Assembly: GCF_020614375.1 (NCBI RefSeq)
Contig: NZ_CP085327.1
Span: forward strand, 558,001 to 622,000
Direction of reading: 5' to 3'
DNA length: 64,000 nucleotides
Source of the DNA: Haladaptatus salinisoli
GTDB lineage: Archaea; Halobacteriota; Halobacteria; Halobacteriales; Haladaptataceae
Both the position numbers and the translations under genes were made by a program. Under the pieces are notes generated by a model, which was given only the letters and a program-made list of their open reading frames with translations, searched no databases and was not told where the DNA came from. Below are positions 54,509-63,583 of this stretch, piece by piece. Position 1 is the stretch's first letter, and each line of letters opens with the position of its first letter.

Positions 54509-54787
54509 TCAGATTTTGCTCTCGGCGTCGTCGGCGAGCTCTTCCATGCGCTTGCCGATTCGACCGGCCTCGCTGAACTCGTCTTCGCTCATCACGGTCG
54601 CCAGCGAGTTGCCGAGCACGAAGACGGCGTGCTTGTGCTCGCTCTTGGATTTGTGGACGTGCGACGGGTCGACGTCGAGTTGGTCGTACGCGTCGAACGC
54701 GTCGTTGGGAACGTCCTCTTGCTCCCTGAAGTACTCCATGATGGTCACCATCTGCTCGTGAAGCTCGAGAAGATCGTCTTTATGCAT
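54509..54787 (-). CDS. UPF0058 family protein
   Basis: A 92-residue, mostly helical acidic protein starting MHKDDLLELHEQMVTIMEYF, with DPSHVHKSKSEHKHAVFVLG as the conserved centre. The UPF0058 family is archaeal and uncharacterised. It stands in a run of small minus-strand genes with separate spacers. Confidence 0.86.
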   Translation of the reverse strand: MHKDDLLELHEQMVTIMEYFREQEDVPNDAFDAYDQLDVDPSHVHKSKSEHKHAVFVLGNSLATVMSEDEFSEAGRIGKRMEELADDAESKI

Positions 54788-54855
54788 GTCCGCGGTTTAG
54801 TAGCTATGTGGTTTAAGGGTTTCTGAGAACGGTTCGCACACTGACGAAGATAGCG

Positions 54856-55071
54856 TCAGAAGACGTACTCGTCTTCGTGCCCCATCATCCCCTCTTCTTC
54901 GAGACCCGGCTCGCGCTCATCGTCCATCGGCCCGCTCGTCTTGTATGCCTTGAGACCGGTGGCGAGCAAGTCCTCGATGGCTTCTTCCCGGTTGACGAAC
55001 TCCCCTTGGTCAACCAACTGGGCGATCTGCATTTCGAGGTGCTCCGGTACGGTGATCTCTACCTTTGGCAT
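54856..55071 (-). CDS. Ribbon-helix-helix protein (CopG-like)
   Basis: A 71-residue protein. The strand MPKVEITVPEHLEMQIAQLV is followed by FVNREEAIEDLLATGLKAYK, the ribbon-helix-helix fold of CopG/Arc regulators, and an acidic tail. It dimerises to bind DNA in the family. I recall a haloarchaeal DUF7120 of this type. Its target is unknown and no toxin gene is adjacent. Confidence 0.8.
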   Translation of the reverse strand: MPKVEITVPEHLEMQIAQLVDQGEFVNREEAIEDLLATGLKAYKTSGPMDDEREPGLEEEGMMGHEDEYVF

Positions 55072-55250
55072 TGGAACGTTGCAGGCTTCGAGAGGGGTGT
55101 TCTTAAGTCTGACGGGTAGATAATACGGCGGTCACGAACGAGAAGTCGCCATTTCAAAAATTTATTTCCAAGAATATCGGCTCACCGCTCACGTTCGTGA
55201 AGTAACCGTCGGGTTCGACGCCGAAGAAAGGAACAGCCGTCAGTCCGTCG

Positions 55251-55541
55251 TCACCGGTTTCCGAACATCTGGTCGAGCGAGTCGATGATGCTGCTCGGTT
55301 TCAGCGAGTTGAGGCGCTCCTCCATCCGCTTTTGGTTAAAGTAGCTGGCGAACGCGAGGATGGTCGGCGGCCACAGGCCGATGAACAGACCGCGCTGGCG
55401 GTTCCCCCTGAGGAAAAACTGATGCCACGAGAGGAGGACGGACGCGGCGGACGCGAGTATCGCGAGGTCGGTCGTGGACTTCTGTGCCGCTCCCATCGTC
55501 GGACTCTCCTCCATCCCCATCTGTTGCTCTGTCTGAGACAT
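55251..55541 (-). CDS. Small membrane protein, unknown
   Basis: A 96-residue protein. A polar Gln/Met-rich N-terminus (1-22) is followed by two hydrophobic segments (about 26-44 and 50-67) and an amphipathic C-terminal helix (RMEERLNSLKPSSIIDSLDQ). It may peripherally anchor something at the membrane. No family known to me. Confidence 0.65.
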   Translation of the reverse strand: MSQTEQQMGMEESPTMGAAQKSTTDLAILASAASVLLSWHQFFLRGNRQRGLFIGLWPPTILAFASYFNQKRMEERLNSLKPSSIIDSLDQMFGNR

Positions 55542-55719
55542 GCGTCAACCGATAGCGTCGGCGCTTTCCTTTGTTATTCAGTAGCTACTCCCGAGCGCGA
55601 TCGCGGTCGGTTGCGATACGACGATTACTCGGGAGTAAGGCACCGTTTCGCCGGGCGACGGCCGCCGTCGCCCGTTCCTGTCCGGTAACCCTACGTGCCC
55701 TCGCTCCCTGAGTGCGACC

Positions 55720-56316
55720 ATGCGCGTTAGGGACGTGACGAACCTCCACCGGGAGTTCGACGGCGAACGACTGCCGCCGGGACAGCGCGAGACGAGCAAG
55801 TTCCCCGTTCTCTCGAAGAGCGGAACGCCCGAGTGGAACCCGGAGACGTGGGAGTTTTCGGTCACGGGCGCGGTCGAGAACGAACTCGCGCTCTCGTGGG
55901 ACGAGTTCCGCGACCTGCCGAGCGAGACCCAGCGACAGGACTTCCACTGCGTGACTGGTTGGAGCAAGTTCGACTGCGAGTTCACGGGCGTCACCCTTCC
56001 GACCCTCGCGGAGCGGGCGGGCGTGAGAGACGACGCCGTCCACGTCATGTTCTCGGCCCTCGACGACTACGCGACCAACCTCCCGCTCGACGAGTGCATG
56101 CGCGACGAGGTTCTCCTCGCGTGGGCGTACGACGGCGACCCGCTCCCGTCGGAGCACGGCGGGCCGCTCCGGGTGGTCACGCCGCACAAGTACGCCTACA
56201 AGGGGGCCAAGTGGGTGAACGCCGTCGAATTCCTCACGGAGCCGAAACGCGGCTACTGGGAGAAACGCGGGTATTCCGACACCGCGAATCCGTGGAACGA
56301 GGAGCGATATAGTTAG
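55720..56316 (+). CDS. Molybdopterin oxidoreductase, sulfite-oxidase-like domain
   Basis: A 198-residue protein consisting of the molybdopterin-binding core of the sulfite oxidase/MsrP (YedY) family. The molybdenum-ligating Cys is residue 77 in FHCVTGWSKFD. PLPSEHGGPLRVVTPHKYAYKGAKWV is the cofactor-binding end. It has no Tat signal and no dimerisation or heme domain, so it appears cytoplasmic. Substrate unknown. Confidence 0.9.
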   Translation: MRVRDVTNLHREFDGERLPPGQRETSKFPVLSKSGTPEWNPETWEFSVTGAVENELALSWDEFRDLPSETQRQDFHCVTGWSKFDCEFTGVTLPTLAERAGVRDDAVHVMFSALDDYATNLPLDECMRDEVLLAWAYDGDPLPSEHGGPLRVVTPHKYAYKGAKWVNAVEFLTEPKRGYWEKRGYSDTANPWNEERYS

Positions 56317-56349
56317 GCTGAAGGGTCACCGCTTCCGAACTGTATCGCA

Positions 56350-57699
56350 ATGCCACCGCACCGCGACGGTCAACTGTCGGCGGGTTCCACGCTGGTGACC
56401 CGTACCTGCCGAATATCCGACGTTTCGTTTCGCTCGTTTCTCGCCGGGCGGCCGGCACCGCGAATCTACTGGACCACCCCGGACGGTCTCGAAATCGCCG
56501 CGAGCGGTGCGGTCGCGCGCATCACCGCCGAGGGTCAGGGTCGATTCGACGACGTCCGCGCGCGGGCGAGCGACCTCTTCGCCTCCGTCGACCGGAACGA
56601 TTCCACACCCGACGGCGGCGACTGTCCGAAAGCGACCCGTCCGCGGCTCTTCGGCGGGTTCTCGTTTCACGCCGAGCACGACGCCAATCCGCCGTGGGAC
56701 GACTTCCCCGGCGCGGAGTTCGTCCTTCCCCGCGTCCAGTTGACGCGAACGGAAAGCGACACGTGGCTCACCGTCTCGGCGCGCGAGACGTCGCCGGGGT
56801 CCGTCGAGCAGACGCTGTCGGAGACGCGCGCCGAGACGGAGACGCTCCCGAAGATGCGCCCGACCGCCGACCCGCCGGGCATCGAGGCGACGCGCCACGC
56901 CGCGTCCCGCGGGGAGTGGTGCGAGCAGGTTCGACGAGCGACCGACCAGATTCGCGACGGGACGCTCCGAAAGGTCGTCCTCGCGACCGCGCTCGACGTG
57001 AAGCTGACCGACCCCGTCTCCGTCCCGGACACGCTCGAACGGCTCCGAACGTCGTATCCCGAGTGCTACCGATTTCTCGTCGAACCCGCCTCGACGGGCA
57101 GTTTCTTCGGCGCACCGCCCGAGCGACTCGTCTCGCTTCGCGGGCAGACCGTCGAGACGGAGGCGCTCGCCGGGTCCGTCGCTCGGGGTGAGACGCCCGA
57201 GGAGGACGACGGGCTGGCGGCCGAACTGGCCGAAAGCGAGAAAGTCCGCGAGGAACACGACCTCGTCACCGAGACGATTCGGGACGGGCTCGAACCGCTC
57301 GCCTCGTCGGTGACCGTCGGCGAGAGACGGCTCAAACGACTCTCGAACATCCAACACCTCCAGACGCCGATATCGGCGGAGCTGGACGGCGACGAACACG
57401 CCCTCTCGGTGGTCGAGGCGCTCCATCCGACCCCCGCCGTCGGCGGCCTCCCGCCGGACGAAGCCATGCGAACGATACGGGAGACCGAGACCTTCGACCG
57501 CGGCTGGTACGCCTCGCCCGTCGGCTGGTTCGACGCCGACGGCGACGGCGAGTTCGCGGTCGGAATTCGCTCGGGCGTCGCCGCGGGCGAGCGCGCGACG
57601 CTGTTCGCCGGAAACGGCATCGTCGCCGACAGCGACCCGAGCGCCGAGTGGGAGGAAGTGCAGTTGAAGTTCCTGCCGATTCTGGACGAACTCGAATGA
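56350..57699 (+). CDS. menF: Isochorismate synthase
   Basis: A 449-residue chorismate-binding enzyme making isochorismate for menaquinone. The C-terminal half has the conserved path YPECYRFLVEPASTGSFFG, EALAGSVARGETPEED, HLQTPISAELDGDEHALSVV and WYASPVGWFDADGDGEFAVG, with the Mg2+-binding Glu residues. Its stop overlaps the menD ATG (ATGA at 57696-57699). A salicylate or anthranilate role is unlikely given the menD partner. Confidence 0.93.
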   Translation: MPPHRDGQLSAGSTLVTRTCRISDVSFRSFLAGRPAPRIYWTTPDGLEIAASGAVARITAEGQGRFDDVRARASDLFASVDRNDSTPDGGDCPKATRPRLFGGFSFHAEHDANPPWDDFPGAEFVLPRVQLTRTESDTWLTVSARETSPGSVEQTLSETRAETETLPKMRPTADPPGIEATRHAASRGEWCEQVRRATDQIRDGTLRKVVLATALDVKLTDPVSVPDTLERLRTSYPECYRFLVEPASTGSFFGAPPERLVSLRGQTVETEALAGSVARGETPEEDDGLAAELAESEKVREEHDLVTETIRDGLEPLASSVTVGERRLKRLSNIQHLQTPISAELDGDEHALSVVEALHPTPAVGGLPPDEAMRTIRETETFDRGWYASPVGWFDADGDGEFAVGIRSGVAAGERATLFAGNGIVADSDPSAEWEEVQLKFLPILDELE

Positions 57700-59453
57700 G
57701 CCACCCGAACCGAAACACCCTGTGGGCCGAGACGTTCGTGGACGAACTGGCCGCCGGGGGCGTCGACGCCGTCTGTCTCGCGCCCGGCAGTCGGTCGACG
57801 CCCCTGACGGTCGCGTTCGCGGCGCACGACGACGTCGAGGTGTTCTCGTACTTGGACGAGCGCTCGGCGGCCTTCTTCGCGCTCGGTCGGGCGAAGCGCA
57901 CCGGGACGCCGACGCCCGTCGTCTGCACGTCGGGGACGGCGGCGGCGAACTTCCACCCGGCCGTCATCGAGGCCGACAGGGCCCGCGTGCCGATGCTCGT
58001 CCTCACCGCGGACCGCCCGCCGGAGCTCCGGGACAGCGGCGCGAACCAGACGGTCGACCAGGAGAAGCTGTACGGCGACGCCGTCCGCTGGTACGCCGAC
58101 CTCGCCGAACCGGAGGCCGAGGCGCGGAAACTTCGCTCGCTCCGCGCGGCGGCGGCGCGCGCGATCGACTCGGCCGTCGGCACGCCGCCGGGGCCGGTGC
58201 ACCTCAACTTCCCGTTCCGAAAGCCGCTCGAACCGACGGAGGTTCCGGGCGACGTGCCGGCGGCGTTCGCGGAGCGCCACCCCCTCGCGGTCCGGGGACG
58301 CGACGGCCCCTTCGTTCGCGTCTCGCGGGGGGTACCGGAACTCGACGCCTCGTCGCTGGGGCGGATCGCCGACCGGATCGCGGACGCGGAGCGCGGTCTG
58401 CTCGTCGTCGGCCCCGCGGACGCGCCGACGCCCGACCGCGACGCGCTGGCGACGCTGGCCGACGCGACCGGATTCCCGATACTCGCGGACCCCCTGTCGG
58501 GCCACCGGTTCGGTCACGACCGGCCGGTCGTCGGCGGCTACGACTCGTACCTCGTCCCGGACGTGACCGACGACTGGCCCGACCCGGAGGTCGTCCTCCG
58601 GTTCGGCGCGTCGCCGACCTCGAAGGCGCTCCGGCGGTACCTCGAACGAACAGACGCTCGACAGTACCTCGTCGACTCCGCGGGCGGGTGGCGCGAGGCG
58701 TCGTTCACCGCGACCGACCTCGTGGTGGCCGACCCGACCCGATTCGCGGAGGAACTCGCCGGGCGATTCGCGGATTCAAGCGCGACCGCCGGCGAGGAGT
58801 GGCGGCGGCGCTTCGACCGCGCGGAGATGCGCCACTGGAACGCGGTCGCGGACACGGACGAGCACTTCGAAGGCGGCGTTCTCGCGTCCGTCTCGGAACT
58901 CGTCCCCGACCCGACGACGCTGTTCGTCTCCAACAGCATGCCCGTGCGCGACTTGGACCGGTTCGGCGAACCGCGCCCCGCCGACCTGACGGTGCTCGGA
59001 AATCGCGGCGCGAGCGGTATCGACGGCATCGTCAGCACGGCGCTCGGAGCCGGGAGCGCGACCGACGACCCGCTGGTGCTCGTAACCGGCGACCTCGCGT
59101 ACTACCACGACATGAACGGCTTGCTCGCGCTCGGGCGCTGCGGAGTGGACGCGACCGTCGTGGAGATAAACAACGACGGCGGCGGTATCTTCCACATGCT
59201 CCCCATCGAATCGTTCGACCCGCCGTTCACCGGACAGTTCCGAACGCCGCACGGACTCGACTTCGAGCCGACGGGCGACCTCTACGGGTTCGACTTCGAG
59301 CGCGTGGACGCGCTCTCCGCGTTTCGGGAGCGTTTCCGGGCGTCCCTCGACGCGCCGGGGACGCAGGTCGTCGAAGTCGTCACGGACGCCGAAGCCAGTC
59401 ACCGAACGCGGGAGTCGGTACGGGAGCGCGTCGTTCGGGCGCTCTCGTCTTAA
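57696..59453 (+). CDS. menD: SEPHCHC synthase (menaquinone biosynthesis)
   Basis: A 585-residue thiamine-diphosphate enzyme joining 2-oxoglutarate to isochorismate. The N-terminal catalytic Glu is in YLDERSAAFFALG, with SGTAAANFHPAVIEA and ADRPPELRDSGANQTVDQ. The ThDP/Mg2+ motif is GDLAYYHDMNGLLALG through NNDGGGIFHMLP near residue 490. I chose the ATG at 57696, overlapping the menF stop. Menaquinone is the main respiratory quinone of haloarchaea. The other men genes are not in this window. Confidence 0.95.
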   Translation: MSHPNRNTLWAETFVDELAAGGVDAVCLAPGSRSTPLTVAFAAHDDVEVFSYLDERSAAFFALGRAKRTGTPTPVVCTSGTAAANFHPAVIEADRARVPMLVLTADRPPELRDSGANQTVDQEKLYGDAVRWYADLAEPEAEARKLRSLRAAAARAIDSAVGTPPGPVHLNFPFRKPLEPTEVPGDVPAAFAERHPLAVRGRDGPFVRVSRGVPELDASSLGRIADRIADAERGLLVVGPADAPTPDRDALATLADATGFPILADPLSGHRFGHDRPVVGGYDSYLVPDVTDDWPDPEVVLRFGASPTSKALRRYLERTDARQYLVDSAGGWREASFTATDLVVADPTRFAEELAGRFADSSATAGEEWRRRFDRAEMRHWNAVADTDEHFEGGVLASVSELVPDPTTLFVSNSMPVRDLDRFGEPRPADLTVLGNRGASGIDGIVSTALGAGSATDDPLVLVTGDLAYYHDMNGLLALGRCGVDATVVEINNDGGGIFHMLPIESFDPPFTGQFRTPHGLDFEPTGDLYGFDFERVDALSAFRERFRASLDAPGTQVVEVVTDAEASHRTRESVRERVVRALSS

Positions 59454-59517
59454 TTTTCATCTGGAATAATCTCGGTAAGATTGAAGCTATCGCCGCGAGA
59501 AGACGGCGGGAGAGAAG

Positions 59518-59901
59518 ATGACGGAAACCGCTCAGGAATCGAAAGAACTCGTCGCGTTCTTGCGAGAACAGGTCGGTGAGCACCTTCGAAGCGTCCTCTA
59601 CTACGACGACAGCGACTGGGACGTGTTGTTCGTCCGCGACGACGTGGCCGACGCCTACGACGAACGGGAGCGCGTGAACATCCTCCGCGATATGCGCCTC
59701 GAAGCGATCGAGAAATCCCATCAGGAAGACCTCTACGTCCACGGGACGCTGAACTGCACCATCAGGTGCTTCGAGGACGCGGTGGAGATGCACTTCGCCC
59801 ACGGCGAGAAATCGGGTACGGCGGTCGCGCTCGACGGGGAGGTGTTCGCGGTACAGAACACCTTCGTCGGTCGCTGTCTCGAAGTGATGGGTCGGCAGTG
59901 A
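59518..59901 (+). CDS. Conserved haloarchaeal protein (DUF7522-like)
   Basis: A 127-residue acidic soluble protein. It starts MTETAQESKELVAFLREQVG and contains SVLYYDDSDWDVLFVRDDVA and TLNCTIRCFEDAVEMHFAHG. There is no motif that allows a function. I recall a haloarchaeal family DUF7522 of this appearance. Separate from menD by 64 bases. Confidence 0.75.
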   Translation: MTETAQESKELVAFLREQVGEHLRSVLYYDDSDWDVLFVRDDVADAYDERERVNILRDMRLEAIEKSHQEDLYVHGTLNCTIRCFEDAVEMHFAHGEKSGTAVALDGEVFAVQNTFVGRCLEVMGRQ

Positions 59902-59953
59902 CGGCGTCCGGGTAAGCGTGGTGTTTTTACTCGGCCGGGAGAGTGAGTGACGT

Positions 59954-60403
59954 ATGAGCCTCGCAATCGACCCGTCGAAGCTGGACGGAGAGGACATCGG
60001 CGAAAAGCGCGCGACGCTGGCGATGGAACACGAGGAAGCCGTCGAACACGTCCGCGAGGCGTTCTCGGACGCCGGGTTCGGCGTCGCCACCGAGTTCTCC
60101 CCCTCCGCGCTGCTCGCCGAGAAGATCGACGCCGACCGGGACGACTACCACGTCCTCGGCGCGTGCAACCCCGCGATGGCGAACCGCGCGCTGGACGCGA
60201 GCGACCACCGAATCGGCGCGCTCTTTCCCTGCAACGTCGTCGTTTGGGAGGAGGAACCTGGACGGCAGACGGTCTACCACGTCAGCATCATGAAGATAGC
60301 CCGACTCGTCGGCATGGCCCCCGACGACGAGGCGTGGGACGACATCGTCGCCGAGACCGGGGCGTTCGTGGACGAGGCGTGGGCGAACCTCGACACGGCG
60401 TAA
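59954..60403 (+). CDS. DUF302 domain protein
   Basis: A 149-residue protein with a single DUF302 domain: EHVREAFSDAGFGVATEFSP, YHVLGACNPAMANRALDASD and ALFPCNVVVWEEEPGRQTVY. The fold is a small alpha/beta sandwich, often linked to metal or redox stress, but its role is unproven. It has an acidic C-terminal helix beyond the domain. Confidence 0.88.
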   Translation: MSLAIDPSKLDGEDIGEKRATLAMEHEEAVEHVREAFSDAGFGVATEFSPSALLAEKIDADRDDYHVLGACNPAMANRALDASDHRIGALFPCNVVVWEEEPGRQTVYHVSIMKIARLVGMAPDDEAWDDIVAETGAFVDEAWANLDTA

Positions 60404-60445
60404 GCGCCGCGCCTCGTTCGATTCGCCCGCGGAGACCGCCGACGG

Positions 60446-61765
60446 TTACGAGGACGACTCGCCGCCGTCGGCCGTCTCGTCGAGGTTGAGCAGATCGGCG
60501 ATATCGATCTCGCCGTTGTGCATCGCTTCGCGGAGTCGCCGTCGCACGTCCCGCGAGGCGCTCTCCCTGTTGGTGACGTCCCACTCGTCCTCGCCGACGG
60601 CCGATTCGTGTAGGTCGCCCGCCGCTGGCAACGCGGGGAGTTCGGGGGAGTGGTCGGTGGCCCCCTCCGAATCGAATTCGTCGATATCGACGTCGAGGCG
60701 TCGCGCACCCGTTTCGTCGTCGACGCCGTTCTCGCGAACGCCGGGAGCGTCGAGATACATCGCTCGTCCGCGCGAGACGAGTTCGCGTCGTAGGTCGCCG
60801 ACTATCGACTCGACGATGCTGTTCGTCGCCTCCTCGGGTATCTCGTTCACGGCGCGCTGGAGGGTCCGTCGGCGGCGCTCGCGCTCGTCGATCTCGTCGC
60901 CGATTTCGTCGACGACGAGTCGCTGCAGGGCTTCGCCCTTCGATTGGAGGTCCTCGCCGACGGCCTCGAGTTCGATACCGTACCGTCCCTCGATACCGTG
61001 CGTTTCGAGCCACTCGCGGTCCGCCTCGCTCTGCGCCGGCGGCGTGAATCGCTGGGTTTCGAGTTGGTCGTCCGAGAGGTGTTCGGGGTCGATTCCGATT
61101 CGACGAACCTCGTCGAGCGAGACGCCGAGTCGCTCCGAGCGCGACGCGAAGTCCTCGGCGATTTCGAACCCCGTCGGGTCGTAATCGGTGAGCAGGTACA
61201 GCGTGTACTCGGTATCGCTGTCGAGTTCGCGCGCGAGGTCCTCGATGAGCGCGGTCGCCTGCCACCCGCTTCCGGAGACGACCGATAGCTCGTACCGATC
61301 CGCGAGCGGTTTCACCTTCAGGTACGCCGAGTCCTTTTCGACGAACAGGATTTTGTCCGCTTCGACGCTCTCGGCGTCCGCGAGCGCGCGTTCGCGGCTG
61401 GCGTCGATGATGTTCAGGTCGCTGTAGGTGAGTTCGCCCTCCTTGACCATCTCGCTCAGCGTTTCGCTGAGGTACTGGCTCATTCGTCGCCCGAAGTCGA
61501 ACTCCGGATCGGCGAGTTGGTCGGGGAACGCCCGTTCGAGGATCGGTTTCACGGGGTTGTACCAGAAATCCCGTAGGCTGTTCGCGTTCGAGGGTCCGCG
61601 CCATTCGACTTCGGGAACCGAGAGGCGAGCTATCGAGTGGATGATACGCTTGGGCGACAGTTCGCCCTGATAGTGATACTCCTCGACGGCGCGAAAGTCC
61701 TCGGTCGAGAACTCCTGTAGTTCCGACAGGGTCTCCGGGGGTGGACGGGACGACTGGTCGGTCAT
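60446..61765 (-). CDS. Solitary TopoVI-A/Spo11-like protein with Toprim domain
   Basis: A 439-residue protein. The Toprim domain (about 136-230) is plain: ADKILFVEKDSA with Glu143, SGSGWQA, and LLTDYDPTGFEIA with Asp194 and Asp196, matching TopoVI-A/Spo11 metal residues. Upstream, SLRDFWYNPV (63-72) resembles the winged-helix catalytic motif of that family, with Tyr69 the candidate nucleophile. The C-terminal 200 residues are charged and specific. No TopoVI-B gene is adjacent. It may be a 'Topo mini-A'-type protein or a divergent nuclease. I chose the ATG at 61765. Confidence 0.8.
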   Translation of the reverse strand: MTDQSSRPPPETLSELQEFSTEDFRAVEEYHYQGELSPKRIIHSIARLSVPEVEWRGPSNANSLRDFWYNPVKPILERAFPDQLADPEFDFGRRMSQYLSETLSEMVKEGELTYSDLNIIDASRERALADAESVEADKILFVEKDSAYLKVKPLADRYELSVVSGSGWQATALIEDLARELDSDTEYTLYLLTDYDPTGFEIAEDFASRSERLGVSLDEVRRIGIDPEHLSDDQLETQRFTPPAQSEADREWLETHGIEGRYGIELEAVGEDLQSKGEALQRLVVDEIGDEIDERERRRRTLQRAVNEIPEEATNSIVESIVGDLRRELVSRGRAMYLDAPGVRENGVDDETGARRLDVDIDEFDSEGATDHSPELPALPAAGDLHESAVGEDEWDVTNRESASRDVRRRLREAMHNGEIDIADLLNLDETADGGESSS

Positions 61766-61902
61766 CGTTCTCCTTCGAGGGAAAGTCGCGTGTCTATTTA
61801 ACGAATTTGGGGAGTTTCTCGACTCACTCACGAGTGAGACGCCGGCCGTCCCTCCGTTCACCGGGAGCAGAAACTCCGTTTTCCGGGACTCCCGCCTCGC
61901 GG

Positions 61903-63144
61903 TCACCCGCCGAGGGCGAGCGGGCCCATCAACACCCCCATCAAGTGAACGCGCCGACAGCCCACCCGCGGGGGAAACAGACCGAGCGCAGTGCTGACGA
62001 GAAAGACGCCGATTCCCGCGACGCCCGCGAACAGGAACGACGCCGCGACCAGCAGCGCGAGCACGACCAGCGAGAGCAGTCGGTAGTCCATCCGACCGAC
62101 CGTCCGGAGGTAGGTGTCGCCCAGCACGAACACGAGTACGAATCCGACGATCCCGGCGACCGCGACGCTCGCGAGCAAGATCGGTAAGTCGAGCGGTGCG
62201 CCCGTTTCCCGCAGTGCGACCATCACGCCGGTTCGAGGCGTTCCGAGCACCACCAGCGCGAACAGGGCGAACACCGTGTTCGCGGTGTTGACGCCGCTGG
62301 TCGTCACGACGAAGCCGCGCGCGCCGGTGCGCCCCGGAACGAGCGCGAGCGCGAAGACCGCGGCGATCGCGCTCGAAACACCCGGCAAATAGCCGACGAC
62401 GGCTCCGGCGAGCGCGCCCCCGAGCGCGGTCAGGAGGACGGTCTTTCCGGAGACGGCGAGCGTCGCGTCCGCCTGTTCCGGAACGCCCGAACCGTCCATC
62501 GCGTCGACGAGCACCGGCGCGCCGAACAGCCCCGCGAACAGCGGCGTGAGGACGCCGCCCGAATCGAGCGGCGCGGCGAGCGTCAGGTCGAGCGTGAGAA
62601 CGCCGAGAACCGAACTCGCGCAGAAGGCGACGATCCCGCCGACCGCTCCCCGCACCGTCGGCTCAGTGACGACGAGCAGACCCGCGACCGCGACGAGCAG
62701 GAGGGGAAGCCGCGCTCGCACGAGCGGGTACGTGGCGGTCATCGCCGCGGTCACCGGAACCGCGAGCGGCACCGCGAACGCGACCGCGAGACCGCTGCCC
62801 AGCGCGGAGAGTCGTATCGCCTCCCGCCCTCGGCCTTCGATGACGAGGCGGTGGCCGGGAAGCGCCGTCGCGGCCATCGCGGGGTCGGGGACGCCGAGCG
62901 CGAGGGTCGGAACAACGTCGAGAAACGAGTGGACGACCCCGGCGGCCAACATCGCCGCGCCGACGAATTTCGGCGGACCGGGCACCGCGGGGGCCACCGA
63001 CGCCAGCAGCAGCGCGAGGTTGTTGACGTGGATTCCCGGCGTCAGTCCGCTCACCGTCCCGAGCGCCACGCCGCCGAAGACGAACGCGAGCGCCGTCGCC
63101 GTCGCCGTCGGAGCTACCACCAACCGCGTTCCGAACGCCTCCAT
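61903..63144 (-). CDS. TctA/DUF112-family membrane permease
   Basis: A 413-residue polytopic protein with about ten or more hydrophobic segments and the family patch GTVSGLTPGIHVNNLALLL near residue 32, repeated in related form as GYLPGVSSAIAAVFALALVPG. This is the large permease type of tripartite tricarboxylate transporters. No TctB or TctC binding protein lies beside it, so it acts alone or with distant partners, as seen for archaeal members. Substrate unknown. Confidence 0.87.
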   Translation of the reverse strand: MEAFGTRLVVAPTATATALAFVFGGVALGTVSGLTPGIHVNNLALLLASVAPAVPGPPKFVGAAMLAAGVVHSFLDVVPTLALGVPDPAMAATALPGHRLVIEGRGREAIRLSALGSGLAVAFAVPLAVPVTAAMTATYPLVRARLPLLLVAVAGLLVVTEPTVRGAVGGIVAFCASSVLGVLTLDLTLAAPLDSGGVLTPLFAGLFGAPVLVDAMDGSGVPEQADATLAVSGKTVLLTALGGALAGAVVGYLPGVSSAIAAVFALALVPGRTGARGFVVTTSGVNTANTVFALFALVVLGTPRTGVMVALRETGAPLDLPILLASVAVAGIVGFVLVFVLGDTYLRTVGRMDYRLLSLVVLALLVAASFLFAGVAGIGVFLVSTALGLFPPRVGCRRVHLMGVLMGPLALGG

Positions 63145-63248
63145 CGAGGCGGAGTGGTCCCGTTTTCCTACTTAAACGTTGGCTGTCCCGTCGACAGCCG
63201 TCGCTCCGCGAAACCGGCGCGAAAGAAAATCTCGTTTGGTGTCGTCGC

Positions 63249-63578
63249 TCAGCCGAAGAGTTCGCCGAGACCTTCGCCGCTGGCCTCGTCCTCTTCGTCT
63301 TCGTCCTCTTCTTCTTCGGCGGCTTCCTCTTCTTCGGCGGCTTCCTCGCCACCTTCTTCGCCACCCGCGGCACCGCCGGCGGCGGCGCCACCGGCGGGAA
63401 CGGCGGCGGCCTGTTCGACGGCCTCGTCGATGTCGACGTCCTCCAGCGCGGCGACGAGCGCCTTGACGCGGGATTCCTCGACATCGACGCCGGCGGCGTC
63501 GAGGACGTTGGTGAGGTTTTCTTCGTTGATCTCTTCGCCCGATTCGTTCAGGATGAGTGCAGCGTAAACGTATTCCAT
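63249..63578 (-). CDS. rpl12: Ribosomal protein P1/L12
   Basis: A 109-residue archaeal stalk protein. It has the helical dimerisation domain [20 protein letters not shown] and [20 protein letters not shown], an Ala/Gly hinge (about 62-75), a highly acidic stretch, and the C-terminal factor-binding tail GEGLGELFG. Its dimers bind L10/P0 and recruit GTPase factors. It follows the L10 gene by five bases. Confidence 0.95.
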   Translation of the reverse strand: MEYVYAALILNESGEEINEENLTNVLDAAGVDVEESRVKALVAALEDVDIDEAVEQAAAVPAGGAAAGGAAGGEEGGEEAAEEEEAAEEEEDEDEEDEASGEGLGELFG

Positions 63579-63583
63579 GGTTG

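Noticed and set aside
54856..55071. Ribbon-helix-helix gene as the antitoxin of a toxin-antitoxin pair.
   Set aside because: Neighbours are a UPF0058 protein and a membrane protein with separate spacers; no toxin-like gene is adjacent.
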